A program made the translations under genes and the position numbers. Positions 9,998 through 20,474 of a DNA stretch of 31,631 bases are shown one piece after another. The first letter of the stretch is position 1; the number at the start of each line of letters is the position of its first letter. A model generated the notes under the pieces. The model searched no databases. It saw only the letters and a list, made by a program, of their open reading frames with translations, and was not told where the DNA came from. This DNA is from Ministeria vibrans ATCC 50519 (lineage: Eukaryota; Opisthokonta; Filasterea), in assembly GCA_943704425.1 (NCBI GenBank), contig CALSCP010002290.1, positions 1 to 31,631 on the forward strand, written 5' to 3'.

Positions 9998-11658
9998 CAA
10001 TCATAAAATTTTAATAATAATAATAATTATTATTATTATTATTAGATTCTCTATGACGTATTAATTTCTTCTTATTCATAATGCTTTCATTTGTAGGCCA
10101 ACCCTCCTCCCTCACTCAAGGTCAAAAATCGCTATGGATTGACGATGCGGTCTCTGATTGAAGCGTGCCTACGTGAGCACAAAGCAAACATTGTCGAGGC
10201 TCTTTTGGAGGTACATAATTATATGGACAAAACCCCAGAATAAGATACTCTAAAATATTGAGGAAGAAGACATTAATTCCAATAATATTATTGATATTAA
10301 TAATAATTTTAATCCTTCTGTTTTTATATACATAATTATACAGTGTGCCTACATTTTGGACGAACTAATGGGTGTTAGTATTGAAGGTCGTGGCCGACAA
10401 AGACGTTCAATGCTGATGTGGGCTGCCTGGCACGGTAATTAAAAACCGCATCTTAAACCTTTGCAATTATTTTCCAGAATAATGTAATAAAAATAATTAT
10501 TATAATGATGATTTCCCAGGCAACGATCGGCTGGTAAAAATGCTTGTGCTAGCGGGGGCGGACATTCACGAACGGGATCCGTCCAGTGGTTCAAATGCAC
10601 TGATGCTCGCTGCACAAAACAACAACATTATGTGTGCCGAAATGCTTCTCAAAGTACGCATAACGACGTGTTTGTTTTTTTAAAAAATAATAATAATAAT
10701 AATAATTATTATTATTATAATGACGTATAATAATTATTATTATAATATTAAGACCCGCGCGTACGACGATTATCATTAATAATAATAATAAAATAATTAT
10801 TATTATTATAATTAACGTCAATAATAATTATTTATTACTTCTTTTCAGGCTGGCGCAGACCCAAATGCACGAGACAACGCTGGAAACTTTCCGCTCTGGC
10901 ACGCTGCTGTAAGCAGACATTACGAGTGTGCTCATGTTCTATTACTCGTACGATACAATGATAAATAATTAAAATTTTCAACTTATGAAAAGTTGTACAT
11001 CTAAACCTCTTCTTTATCGTTCACATCGATGTAATTATCATCACTCTTGGACAGGCTGGCGCGGATCCAAACCTGAGGGGCGAACATAATGCCTCTCCAC
11101 TTTTTATGTCGGTAGTGTCGGGCGACGTTGCTGTTGCTCACCTGCTTTTGACGTACAACAATCATAATTATTATGATAATAATAAGAACGGCATTACAAT
11201 TACTATTAATTTTTGTCTTTTTTTACAGGGCGGGCGCATTGATTGACCGCACCGACATGCGCGAGAGCCGATCTGAAATGACAGTGTTTGACATTGCTCA
11301 CTTGAGCATGACTGACTTCGTGACGTTCATCGAGCCCTACATGATGCCGACAGTGCGACTCGGCAGGGCAAACGAAGCGACACCCAGCGCCAGAATGCTC
11401 CGCACACGTGAACAAATGATCCTGCTGTTGCTCGAGCCGCAGTGGCGCTCACTGGCGCAACTCGCAAGAGCTACCATTGCGCGCGAAAAGATTGCTCAAC
11501 GCTTGTGCGAACCGCCTCTGCTGCGTGCGACACTTGGGGGCGAACCAGTCACCGTCTCGCACAACGAACTCGACGGCAAATTTCTGATGCAATTTCTCCA
11601 TTTGGACGCGCGTCCAAGTCCTCGTCGCGCGAGATCGTACCGAAGCGCAGTGTTATAA
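8866..11658 (+). CDS. Ankyrin-repeat protein, ten exons, with a possible SOCS-box-like tail
   Basis: Protein-interaction protein of unknown partner. Exons: 8866-9129, 9242-9349, 9421-9519, 9725-9925, 10097-10210, 10344-10434, 10520-10653, 10849-10947, 11055-11152, 11229-11658; phases agree and give 545 aa. About ten ankyrin repeats occupy residues 45-415, with typical strings such as GRTPLMIACGHGHLRCVEVLL, shortened here as TPLMIACGHG, TPLIWAVRYG and AGADPNARD. Eight of nine introns fall just before the (A/G)GA turn that ends each repeat. The C-terminal 140 residues lack repeats and contain SLAQLARATI followed by an L-x-E-P-P-L-L pattern, which recalls the BC box and LPLP part of SOCS boxes in ASB proteins, but the usual BC-box cysteine is alanine. 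ATG at 8866 (ACAAAATGT) is the first in frame. No signal peptide or membrane helix is seen. Confidence 0.9.
9926..10045. repeat. (AAT)n triplet repeats in ankyrin-gene intron 4
   Basis: After the donor at 9926 there is a run of about 20 AAT triplets to 9996, then AAT triplets followed by ATT triplets around 10013-10044 that could fold back on each other. Similar AAT/ATT tracts fill the intron 10654-10848 and the region 11763-11838. Confidence 0.9.
10654..10848. repeat. AAT/ATT triplet tracts in ankyrin-gene intron 7
   Basis: The 195-nt intron is nearly all A and T, with alternating (AAT)n and (ATT)n blocks that are mutually complementary and could form a long hairpin, interrupted by one GC patch (GACCCGCGCGTACGACG near 10752). 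Confidence 0.85.
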
Positions 11659-11671
11659 CCTCCAAAAACGA

Positions 11672-11677
11672 AATAAA
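11672..11677 (+). terminator. Polyadenylation signal AATAAA after the ankyrin gene
   Basis: AATAAA begins 14 nt after the stop codon of the ankyrin gene (TAA at 11656-11658) and is followed by a GA-rich stretch. Position and sequence fit a short 3' UTR. Confidence 0.5.
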
Positions 11678-11762
11678 TGACAGAGAGAGAGAGAGAGAGA
11701 AAAGAAAGAGAGTGACAGGATTTTGTTCATGACACTACCGCATCGTTTGAATTGAATTTAAG

Positions 11763-11838
11763 AACAATAAGAATAATAATAATAAGAATAATAAGAATAA
11801 TAATTAATTTATTATTATTATTATTATTATCATTATTA
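11763..11838. repeat. AAT/ATT triplet tract between convergent ankyrin and PHKA genes
   Basis: The spacer between the convergent stop codons (11658 and 11841) is largely AAT triplets followed by ATT triplets. On the minus strand an AATAAA at 11808-11813 lies 27 nt past the PHKA stop and could be its polyadenylation signal. Confidence 0.85.
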
Positions 11839-11840
11839 CT

Positions 11841-14800
11841 TTACATTGAGCGACAGTACTCGGGCAAACGATCGCATTCAATGGCGCGTAGGGCACGGCC
11901 CAGATAGGTAACGGTGCCAAACTGACCAGATGGGGCGGTGTCAAAGAAACGAGCAAAAGAAGTAGCGGAGGCGACAGCAAGTGGGTTGCGGGCGACAGCC
12001 GTGTCACTGTCGGGGCAAACATCGTTGTTGATATCGAGCTCAAAGAGACGTACTGCGACACGAACAATCTCGTCGAGGTTCAACACACCCTCGTGTGACC
12101 AGGTGGGCTCGCTCTCGAGAAGCATCGACACAACCGAGAGAGCCTCCACCACAAGCTGGCGCATTTCGGGGACAAGCACACACGCGAGCATTTCGTCGAC
12201 GCGCTCAGCAAACTTAATCTCGCTCTCGGTCATGTCCTGCACGGTCGGGTAGGCGGGCAGCAGGTGGCTGTGGGTACTCATGCCACTCGGACAGCATTCA
12301 AGGACATGCCAGACACGCTGATAGAACCGTGCCGGCGAGCGGTTGAGGGTGCCGTCAAGCCGTCGCCGACGCAGCCACTGGCCCGTGCGACTGGGACGCG
12401 AGGAGACAATTACGGACGACTCTTCGCGCAACAGACCTTCGCCATCACTTAGCGAGTTGCGGACCCGTAAAAAGGCACCGGTAGGTGCGGCCAAGTTGGA
12501 TGGGTTCACATTGACCGCAGACACCTCTGTGACGAGCGTCGTCGTTCCAACCTCTTGCGTCACGCCCTCCACCTCGATTCGCGCACCGCCCGCATCGGCG
12601 TTGTCAATATCGGGGTCGTCTTCGCCGTCCTCTTCTTCGACAAGCATAGAGACTTCGCGTCCGTTATCCTCGTGAATCAACGGAGCAATAGGGGTCATGA
12701 CGATGCTCGAGCGAGGCCGCTTCGACATGAACTGTCGATGGGGGTTCGACGCTGCACTGCTGTGGAAGCTCTTGAGCGTCGCAATGGCTGCCTCTTCCTC
12801 GGCCTTGCTGTCGCCCGCACTTGTTTCCTCCTCCTCCTTGCCGCTCAGCACGCGGTACAGGAGATTTTTGACAACAAAGGGACCGAGCGACATAAGACGC
12901 TCCGCTGCAAGCTCAAGGCTTACGGCCTCGTCGGCGGCATACGAGAGGAGTCCCGGAGAAAGACCCGAGACGGCAGTGGAGCCCGTAAAAAGCGCGTCGC
13001 CCGCTTCGTCCTTACCCAACGATGAAGAGGCGCCTCCGTGAGCAGCTGCGTCGTTCATGCGACGTGTGCATGTTTCAAGGGCGATCGATGAAAGCTCTTG
13101 ACAGAGACCGCGAATGATGAGTCCAATGCGCAGACGCGACATGTCCTCGAAGAGTACTGGCTCAATGCGGATCATCATTTGCAAGTAGGCCATAATTTCC
13201 ATGGTGAGCACGGCAGTGCTGACGTCCTCGTTGTACGTGTCGTAGATGAGGCGCGAGATGTCTTCGGGCGCAAGTGGACGGTCAATGATGATCTCGCGGG
13301 GAGGCAGGCCAATGCTGACACGCTTCTGGCGCAGCAGCAGGTACGACAGTGACTGGGCAATGTTATCCTCCCACATTTGCAGGAGACCAGCGCTGTGGCG
13401 CACCAGCGACCAGAGTCGCATGCGTCCCACTTTGGTGTATATTTCACGAATGAGCTGGGAAACTGTGCCGAGTTCGGTGCGGTGGTCGAGGCCCACGGTG
13501 GCCACCAGGGTGTGGAGCACGTCAAGTTGCTCCTGTAGGGTGGTTGCCGCACGCAGCTTGGCCATGTGATCCGCAGGCTGCAGCTGCGACAGATCACGCG
13601 CGCTCGCTGACGTGCGCATGCCCCCAAGCGTTTGTGCCTGCGGAGGCGGTGCGCCCATGACGGATGACGCGAGAGTCACGTGCGATTGTCCCGTGTTCCA
13701 GCCGCGTGCTCGTTCGGCAACGCGCGACGCAAGCACCACGCCATGGTGTGAATCGTGTGTAAAGCTGGCAGAGGAGCTGTTGGCCAGTCGCAAGTGCAGG
13801 TTGTAGTTAGTCGACGAGCTGGTGATGAGACCGCGAGGCTGCGGCGACGGGGGCAAAAGGGCGGCGGCAGCGGCGGCGGTGGTGGTGAGGGGCTCTTCAT
13901 TGTCAGTGTTGCTGTTGCTGTTGCTGTTGTTGTCGTCGTCGGAGGAGGATGAGACAGATATTTTAACAATGGCCGACTGGATGTGCTTGTCGAGCTGGTC
14001 CGCAACGAGCTCTGTATGGTGGGGATCAAACTCAAGGCGACAAGACTCGCTGTCGGGAGTGTTGGAGACGGCGGAGGTGGGATCGGCGGAGAAGATAGGT
14101 TCGGTGGGAGGAGTAGGGTTGTTGTTGTGGGTGGGTTGGGAGTGGGGCTGGGAATCGGAGGAAGGGAGTGGCGCAGTGGTAGAAATGGTAGGGAGGACGA
14201 GAGACGGATCGTCGAGAAAGGCAAGGTACTCGGTGCACGACGTGTTGGTCATGTCGTGGTAGCGGCCCATTTGGACGCGCACACCGTTGCACGAGCCGCT
14301 CTGAAGTTGCAAGAGGAGCAGGCGAAGGGCGCGCGAGCCGTGAAGTAGAGACTCAGTTGTAATGGGAATGGTGAGGGTCGGGCGGCCAATTTCGCGCCAG
14401 TGGGAGCGCATAAAAGACAGATGGGATTTGATGTTGTCAAGCATAAGGTCAATGTCGAGGGAGAGGTAGAAGGAGCGGTCGTCAAGGAAGGTAGGGATGA
14501 AGGCGTGCTGTACGCCGCGCACGACGTACAGTTTGCTGGTGGCAAGGGAGCCAATGGTTTCGGAGGGACGGCCCGTCAGGCCCAGCTGGGCATTGGCCCC
14601 CAGGTAGTTGTACAGTGTCATGAGATGGCGTGCGCGACCAATAATAAGCGGGGCGGCTGTGTCGCGCGTCTCAAAGGGAAGCTCAAGCTCGCGCAAGTGC
14701 GACTCGGCGGACGTGTCCTGTGCGAGCAGAACAACCTGCACAACCGGATCAAAGCGGGGCGCGCACAGCTGGCGACGTCGATTGAGCGGATCGAGCTCGC

Positions 14801-16155
14801 CGGGAGCAACAAGACGGTCGACGAGAAGACGAGACATGACGTAGAGACCCTGAGCCCAGAGCATGTTGTGGATGGCGCCGCAGACACGTGTCTGCGAGTG
14901 GGGGTGCTCCTTCTCGGCGGCCACTGCGTCGTGCGGCACGTAGTAAAGTTCGGGGACGGTGGGCGATACCGGATTGTCGTGCACCAAGACCGCCTGGAGG
15001 GCCGCGTCGATGGCAAGGACCTCGGGTGCGGAAGGGTCGTCGTCGTGGTGGAAGAGACGGTCGAGCAGACGAAAGATGTAGAAGACGGGCCACTGGCACT
15101 CGATACCTTCGAAGACACGCAGCTCGGCCGGCTCGTAGTGTAATCGTGCACGATCCTCGAGCACCGTCATGTAGCCGTCGCGCAGAAAGCGACAGTAGCC
15201 ATAACGACCGCTCAGTTTCTTCTCGACGCGCTGTTGTGTGTGCGTGACGAGCAGCTCGTCTTCGACGGCAAACGCCGGAAAGCCCGCCACGGTGAGCAGA
15301 CTCGCGTCAATTTCCTTGCTCTTGCTGCCACGGGGCAAGAGCGAACTCAACATGATCTGATTACGTCGAATTTCGTCGGGCAGCACATGAATGGTGGAAG
15401 CAGGTCCTCCGGCGGCGCCAAACAGATTGATGCCAGCGATGCTTTCCAGTGCCGCCTTGGCCATGCCAATGGAGCTGGCGTTCAGTTCGGTCTCACCGCG
15501 GTTGGCCTTGTCGCCGCGCTCCCAGATGCCGTAGTCGGGCGTGCGGTAGGCGACCTGGATGTAGAAGACGAGGTTTTGCACGAAGGCAACCTCGTTGAGG
15601 TTAAAGATGATGTGCACGCCGGTGACGGTCATTTGCGCAAGCATGAGAAGGTACAAAGAGGTAGCATCGATCTGCAAGTGGCCCCAGCCGTCGTCGGTGA
15701 CGCACGTATTGCCTGTGGCCAAATCGAATTTGGCGTGGAGTGCGTCCGCCGGATTCTGCGTGTGCTTGAAACGCGACACCTTGTGCGACTGGCGCATCAT
15801 GGAGACCAGCAGAGCACGCATGGTTTTGACAACGCGCTGCACGAACAAGAGAGGCAAGGACGGGGTCAGTCAGGGCGAGCGAGCAGGCAACGCGCGCGCT
15901 ACCTTTTCCAATTCGTAGGCGCGCGCAGGATTGGCGCCCGTCTTCTTGTACGCCAGTGACATGGCCCAGACGGCGCACACGGTGTAGACATTGTCGCGGA
16001 CCCACGCGTCGCGAATGCCGGGGCTCGGAGGGAAGAGACCGCTCACGGGATGCTGCAAAACGATCGTCAGGCGAGATGGCCCTTCGTTCCCTGCGCCTCA
16101 CCTGGTATTTGAGGATCGTCGAGTGCAGCAAGTCATAGTGGTCGTCGAGCTTCAT
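11841..16155 (-). CDS. PHKA: Phosphorylase b kinase regulatory subunit alpha-type
   Basis: Large regulatory subunit of the calcium- and phosphorylation-controlled kinase that activates glycogen phosphorylase. Exons (minus): 16155-16102, 16052-15903, 15836-11841; 1399 aa, close to the 1,235-residue human form plus low-complexity inserts. ILKYQ in exon 1 is followed by GIRDAWVRDNVY, SRFKHTQ, DDGWGHLQIDATSLYLLMLA, YGIWERGDK and HVLPDE: the glucoamylase-like N-terminal domain. Later blocks are PAFAVEDELLV, YGYCRFLRDGY, ELNASSIGMAKAALE, GRPTLTIPI, RLRIGLIIRG and GQWLRRRRLDGTLNR near the C-terminal regulatory region. The protein ends in C-R-S-M, a plausible CaaX prenylation box; mammalian alpha subunits also end in a farnesylated CaaX. 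Ser/Asn/Thr-rich insertions sit around the middle. Exon 3 is a single 4.0-kb exon, unlike the intron-rich neighbours. The start used is the first ATG; an upstream in-frame TTG is rejected. Confidence 0.96.
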
Positions 16156-16613
16156 GCGCAATAATAATTTGTTAAATGTTAATACTTAATCTTGGTCACT
16201 TTAATACGATGCGTTCATGAATTCAACATAATTATATTAATATGATAAGTGAGTGAAAATGGTTGGAGGAACACACATGACACTGTGCAGTGTGCACAGC
16301 AGACGGATCGCTTTGGACAGTTTGGTGCACCATTGTAGCATCCTTCAGACACTATGTGTCAGAGAACGAAATACAACCCATTCATTCATACAACAATAAA
16401 TAAATAAACAGAGAATCGAGATCTGTACTCAGTGTAAAAATATAATAATAATAGTTAGTATAATAAAATTGTTATTAATATTAGTTGCATTAAAATAGGC
16501 AAAACGAAGTGTACAAAATTTAATAATTTGTTTCCTTGTAATAATGAAAATATAATAATTTTGGAAAATTTAATATTGACAGGATTGAATATTGAGCTCG
16601 CTCATTAGTCCAC
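16156..16613. other. Intergenic spacer upstream of PHKA
   Basis: About 460 bp between the PHKA start (16155) and the pyrophosphatase stop (16614), both on the minus strand. It is AT-rich except for a patch at about 16260-16380 of ordinary base composition that includes short inverted repeats (ACACTG-TG-CAGTGT near 16280 and GACAC-TAT-GTGTC near 16350). I see no gene. It must contain the PHKA promoter and the pyrophosphatase 3' end. Confidence 0.5.
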
Positions 16614-17687
16614 TCACTTGTCATATTGATTTTTCCATTGGGCGTGACACTCTTCAATGATTCCCACGGCGTAATCCTAAAACACATTAAATGAAGAAAG
16701 TAGTTTAAGACGTAAAGAGAAATCATTCTTTGTGAGACTTACGCGATCCTTGGCCCCCCGAAAAGCAAACTCATTCTCCGGCTTGCCCTCGGCCGTCTTG
16801 TACATGCGATACCAATGAGTGATGCTCTCAAGCGTACTCTCGCTTACATCGCCGATATCTATCGTCCACAGTGAGAAGGTCTCTGTTCTATCACTCTATC
16901 ACTCTGTTTCTCTCTCAATATCACTTTGTTTCAGCCCATCTTTCTCTCTGTGTCTCTCTGTCTCTGTGTCTCTCTGTGTCTCTGTGTGTCTCTGTGTCTC
17001 TCTCTCTGTCGTACCATTGTACTTGGCTGCATCGCTGTCGTCTCCGTTGATTCCAATTAATTTCCAATCACATTCATTCTGATCAATAAGACCAACGACA
17101 CCCAAAATCTTCAACTGCCAACACGATACAAAACACGAAAAAAAAGAAATGAAATAAAAAAGAGGTGATGATGGAAGTGAACTTACGGGAATGATTTCGC
17201 CGACAGTAAGCACCTTTGAACCAATGTCAATGGCATCAAGAGGATCGCCGTCGCCGTAGAAGCCGACGTTTTCGGAGAGGATGGTAGGATCTTCCCAGGT
17301 GCGGGGGAGGGCACCGTAGTTGTGGAGCACGGGGCCGTAGAGGATGTCGCGAAGGGAGCCGTTGTCGTTTCGGTCCTGGACGATTGGGTTGTGCTGGTCG
17401 TCGACGCTGATTTCGAGCTTGGCGGTCGTGCCACGGGGCATTTCGTTGACAAACCAGACGGTGGCGGGCCGCGCGACGAAGAGGGGGATGTCGTGCCAGG
17501 GAGAGATGGGCAAGTCGTCGTTTTTGTCTTTGAAGTAGATGCGCTTTTCCTCGTTGCCCAGTGTGTGGAGGAAGGGCACAACGCGGTGCGGGATGACGTC
17601 CCTTCGTGTTCGCGACACGTAGTGGATACCAGCGCGCTGAGACGAAGTCACAAAGCGGCGGGAAGCAAAAGCGACCAGAGTGAGCAT
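16614..17687 (-). CDS. PPA: Inorganic pyrophosphatase, family I, with presequence-like N-terminus
   Basis: Hydrolyses pyrophosphate to phosphate. Exons (minus): 17687-17187, 17114-17015, 16858-16743, 16676-16614; 259 aa. The family signature GDGDPLDAIDIG with its three metal-binding aspartates is intact. Other conserved parts are EMPRGTTAKLEI, NYGALPRTWEDP, DQNECDWKLIGI and, in exon 3, HWYRMYK followed by KPENEFAF. The first 30 residues are rich in Arg, Ser and Ala with almost no acidic residues (MLTLVAFASRRFVTSSQ...), which suggests a mitochondrial presequence (inference). The protein ends soon after the WKNQ helix, so it lacks the 30-60 residue C-terminal tail of yeast and animal enzymes; the stop TGA at 16614-16616 follows a canonical acceptor. 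Intron 2 (16859-17014) carries a CT/GT-rich tract with the minisatellite core in reverse orientation. Confidence 0.95.
16875..17012. repeat. CT/GT-rich tract with reversed minisatellite core in pyrophosphatase intron 2
   Basis: On the plus strand this reads TCTATCACTCTGTTTCTCTC, then ATATCACTTTGTTTCAG and a long TCTCTGTG-type tract. The first part is the reverse complement of the 22-nt minisatellite core found at 59-290 and 7650-7800. In the pyrophosphatase transcript it is therefore purine-rich, the opposite of its orientation in SNF8. Confidence 0.85.
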
Positions 17688-18189
17688 AAGAGAAACAACA
17701 ATGATTAGAATTTCGAAAAAATATAGCCTATAGGTTTGTTTGTTTTGACATTGAGTACAGCTCTTGATTCTCTATTTATTTGTCCTAATAATGATGGTGT
17801 ACAGCTCTCTCCAAATTCTTTGAATTGTTTGTATTTGCCGCGAGAGCTGAATATGAATATGGCTCTTCTTGCGACTTAGTAGCCGCATTTTATTGTGTAT
17901 TGTGTCTTCTACTTGAGTCTATTTATTCTACTAAAGAATTTAGATAAGTTCAAGACAGATAGTGTTAATGAAGTGTTAATTCAGTCAAAATAGGAATAAG
18001 TGACGAAGATTCAAATGAAATTCAGATTCAAGAAATTTTTATTATTATTATATAACTCGACTAATGATTGCGCCTCGTATTGTTTGGAATAGTCTAATGA
18101 TTATTATTATTATAATAATGAATTATTAAGTCTTTTTATTATTATAATCTAAGTCTATAGTATTGTTTTTCTCGTGTTCCAAGATGAAT
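17688..18189. other. AT-rich spacer upstream of the pyrophosphatase gene
   Basis: About 500 bp, AT-rich, with ATT triplet runs near 18038-18052 and 18098-18140. It separates two minus-strand genes and should contain the pyrophosphatase promoter and the PTB-adaptor 3' UTR. No open frame of interest is seen. Confidence 0.5.
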
Positions 18190-20288
18190 TTAAAACTGAA
18201 TAAGACTATCTGTCGTGGGCATCGGCTGTTGTGGTAACTGTTGCTGAACGGGAGGGTGAGCCTGTCGCTGGGCGGTAGGCGGACTCAGAACACCCACGGC
18301 AACGCGAGGAGCGGGGGGTGAGCCAAGAGCCTTGAAGGGATCCGCCGCCGCTGTCGTTGTTGTTGCGGCCGTAGCAACGGTGCTGGCAGAGGAAAGACCG
18401 GTGCTAGAGGGAATTGGCTAATGTGTCCATGGCGAGAAGGGAGAGTAAAAAAAAAACAATTAGGCTGTGGTGAAGCAGAAGAGTGAGCTGAAGTGTACCG
18501 AGCGGGACGACGCGAGCGCATCAAATGCAGAGGCAAAGGGATCGTCATCCTACAAAGTAGTCATGGAGTCAGAATGAGAGGTTTGAGTCAGGGAGGGAGA
18601 AACCTGAGACGGAGGTTTAGCGGCGGACTGTTTTTGTCGATTTGGGTTTGAGTGTGAGCGCATGCGCTGCATTTCGGGAACAGTGGACGCGACCAGGGTC
18701 ATTTCCGCCTGTGTCGATGCCGTCTTACTAATAGATAGCAAGAAAAAGTGAGAGAGAAAAGAAAAGAAGTAAGAAAGAAAGAACGAGGAAAAGAAACAAA
18801 GTGTTAGAGAGAGAGAGAGAAACGGAAGAGAAACATGCGATGAAGAGAGAGAGGAGAGAGAAACAACGTGATAGAGAATGGTCAGTGCAGAATAAACGAG
18901 AAAGAAACAAAGTGAAAGACAGGCGTGTGTGAGTGAGCGGATAAATGGGTGGACTGGCGCTTGAAAAGGGTACCTTTTCAAACCCGCAATGTCATCAGTG
19001 GTAAACGATGGTTGACGTTTAATCTGCAGGAAAGAAATGAGTGACACACACACACACACAATAGAAACACACTGAACACAGTCACAGTCACAGTCACAGT
19101 CACAGTCACAGTCACAGTCACAGTCACAGTCACAGTCACACATACTGGCGAGCGCGGTTGAACAGGAGGAGGCGATGCCTTGGGTTTCTCAAGGGGTTTG
19201 CGCTCGGCATTACGTCGGTTGCGTTCGTTGCGCATGCGAAACGCTTCGTCAAATGCCTGGCACATTGTGCGATGGATAACCTTGGCCTAAAGAGATTAGA
19301 AAAAAATGCGTTCGGTGAGCGCTCCAGCAAAGCCATAAGGGAGAAACATAGAAGCAAAGCCATAAGAGAGAAAGATAGATAGAGAGAGAAAACACACCTC
19401 AGGTTTAAACGCAAAGACATGTGCGTGGAACTGGTCTGACGCACTGTGGTACACAACATACGAGATGATCTCCTTGTTCTCTTTGGTGAGGTCGTGCGCA
19501 CACTGTGAAATGCGATTGATCTTATGCTCATCGAGAATGTGCTGCAATGGGCAATGTCACGCGCGAGCGAGACGCTGTTAATATGGCGGAGTCACAGACA
19601 TACACATACACTCCCAGATGTACCTTTGACTGTTCGTCGAGAAGTTTCACTCCGTCCACCGATATGACAAGAAAGAGCGACTTCTTCTTTGCGCTCTTTG
19701 CGTGTTCAGCCTGCATGGAAGAGCAACACGGGTGAGTGGCGGGGGAAGACAACCGCACACGTACCCCCAGCTCCCTGATGGCGTCCACCGTTGCGCGCTG
19801 CTGCTCCCGGGTGTCTTTGGGGACCACCTTGTAGCCCAGATGCTAAGGAGATGCTCAGTCCATGCTCAGGAGAAGCGCCTCACGTCGCCCCGGAGACGCA
19901 TCTCGCCCCCGCACGTACCTTCACTTTGAACGTGACGCCCGTCGCACGCAGCTGGTGAAGGTGTTCGACCGACTGGCGTCGCTGCAGTTCTGCACGATGA
20001 AAGAACGAAAAAAACAAACAAACATTGAGTTGTCGCTGGAAATGGCGAGCAGGCCAAGGAGCGGAGACACGGCAATAGGACAGCATGTGCAATGAGCACA
20101 CTAGCATCGGCAATGTGGTCGGTGATGGAGGCCAGGAGAGGCCAGAGCGACCTTCTTACGTCCGTAATGCTTTCCAAAGGAGATTCTACGAGAAGGACAT
20201 CGACAACGACACGCAGAGAGACAGAGACAGAGAGGGACACAGGTAAGTAAGATGGGAAGGAGGGAGGAAGACGTGCGGACTTTTCCAT
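18190..20288 (-). CDS. PTB/PID-domain adaptor with DPF motifs (Dab/GULP-like), eleven exons, first exon uncertain
   Basis: Probably an endocytic adaptor that binds receptor tails through a PTB domain and AP-2 through DPF motifs. Exons from the first firm one: 20185-20160, 19989-19919, 19842-19765, 19710-19624, 19541-19398, 19286-19146, 19023-18974, 18727-18604, 18549-18499, 18417-18190; all junctions keep frame and encode 333 residues. The PTB domain begins GVTFKVKHLGYKVVP, continues with AIRELG, FLVISVDGVKLLDEQSK, INRISQCAHD, SYVVYH and HVFAF, and ends in the helix MCQAFDEAFRMRN, all typical of Dab/CED-6-class PTB folds. The C-terminus is disordered and carries DPFASAFD and DPFKALG. The start is uncertain: ATG at 20288 joined by a weak GTCCGC donor gives M-E-K-I-S-F-G-K, about 335 aa, but another 5' exon is possible. 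Two introns hold repeats related to the minisatellite and one a CACAGT hexamer array. Confidence 0.85.
18738..18920. repeat. Degenerate minisatellite in PTB-adaptor intron
   Basis: Purine-rich tract with several imperfect copies of AAAGAAACAAAGTG(T/A)(T/A)AGA and GAGAAACAACGTGATAGAGA. It occupies most of the intron 18728-18973 and is a diverged relative of the 22-nt unit at 59-290. Confidence 0.85.
19077..19141. repeat. (CACAGT)n hexanucleotide array
   Basis: About eleven perfect copies of CACAGT lie within intron 19024-19145 of the PTB-adaptor gene, ending directly at the GTATGT donor region. On the coding strand the unit reads ACTGTG, so the donor GTATGTGTGACTG runs straight into the array. 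Confidence 0.97.
19318..19396. repeat. Short purine-rich repeat in PTB-adaptor intron
   Basis: Two copies of a GCAAAGCCATAAG(A/G)GAGAAA unit followed by GATAGATAGAGAGAGA lie in intron 19287-19397. It resembles the minisatellite in composition but has its own unit. Confidence 0.75.
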
Positions 20289-20474
20289 GTCTGGAGAGGC
20301 GCAGGCGAGGAGACGAGAGAGCGTCGAGGAGAGATGCCAATAATTGCTCAAAAAAAAAAGTAGTGACAATTAGCTCTTGGATTCTCTATTTATTTTTCTG
20401 AATAATAATAATAATATTATTAATTATAATTAATTTAGTGTGCAATATTATTATGCTTTCAGATGATTTTCATG

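Noticed and set aside
14400-15143. Plus-strand frame of 247 codons within PHKA
   Set aside because: Antisense shadow of the well-conserved PHKA exon with no domain of its own.
15601-16161. PHKA start at 16161
   Set aside because: The codon at 16159-16161 is TTG on the minus strand; the first ATG is at 16155.
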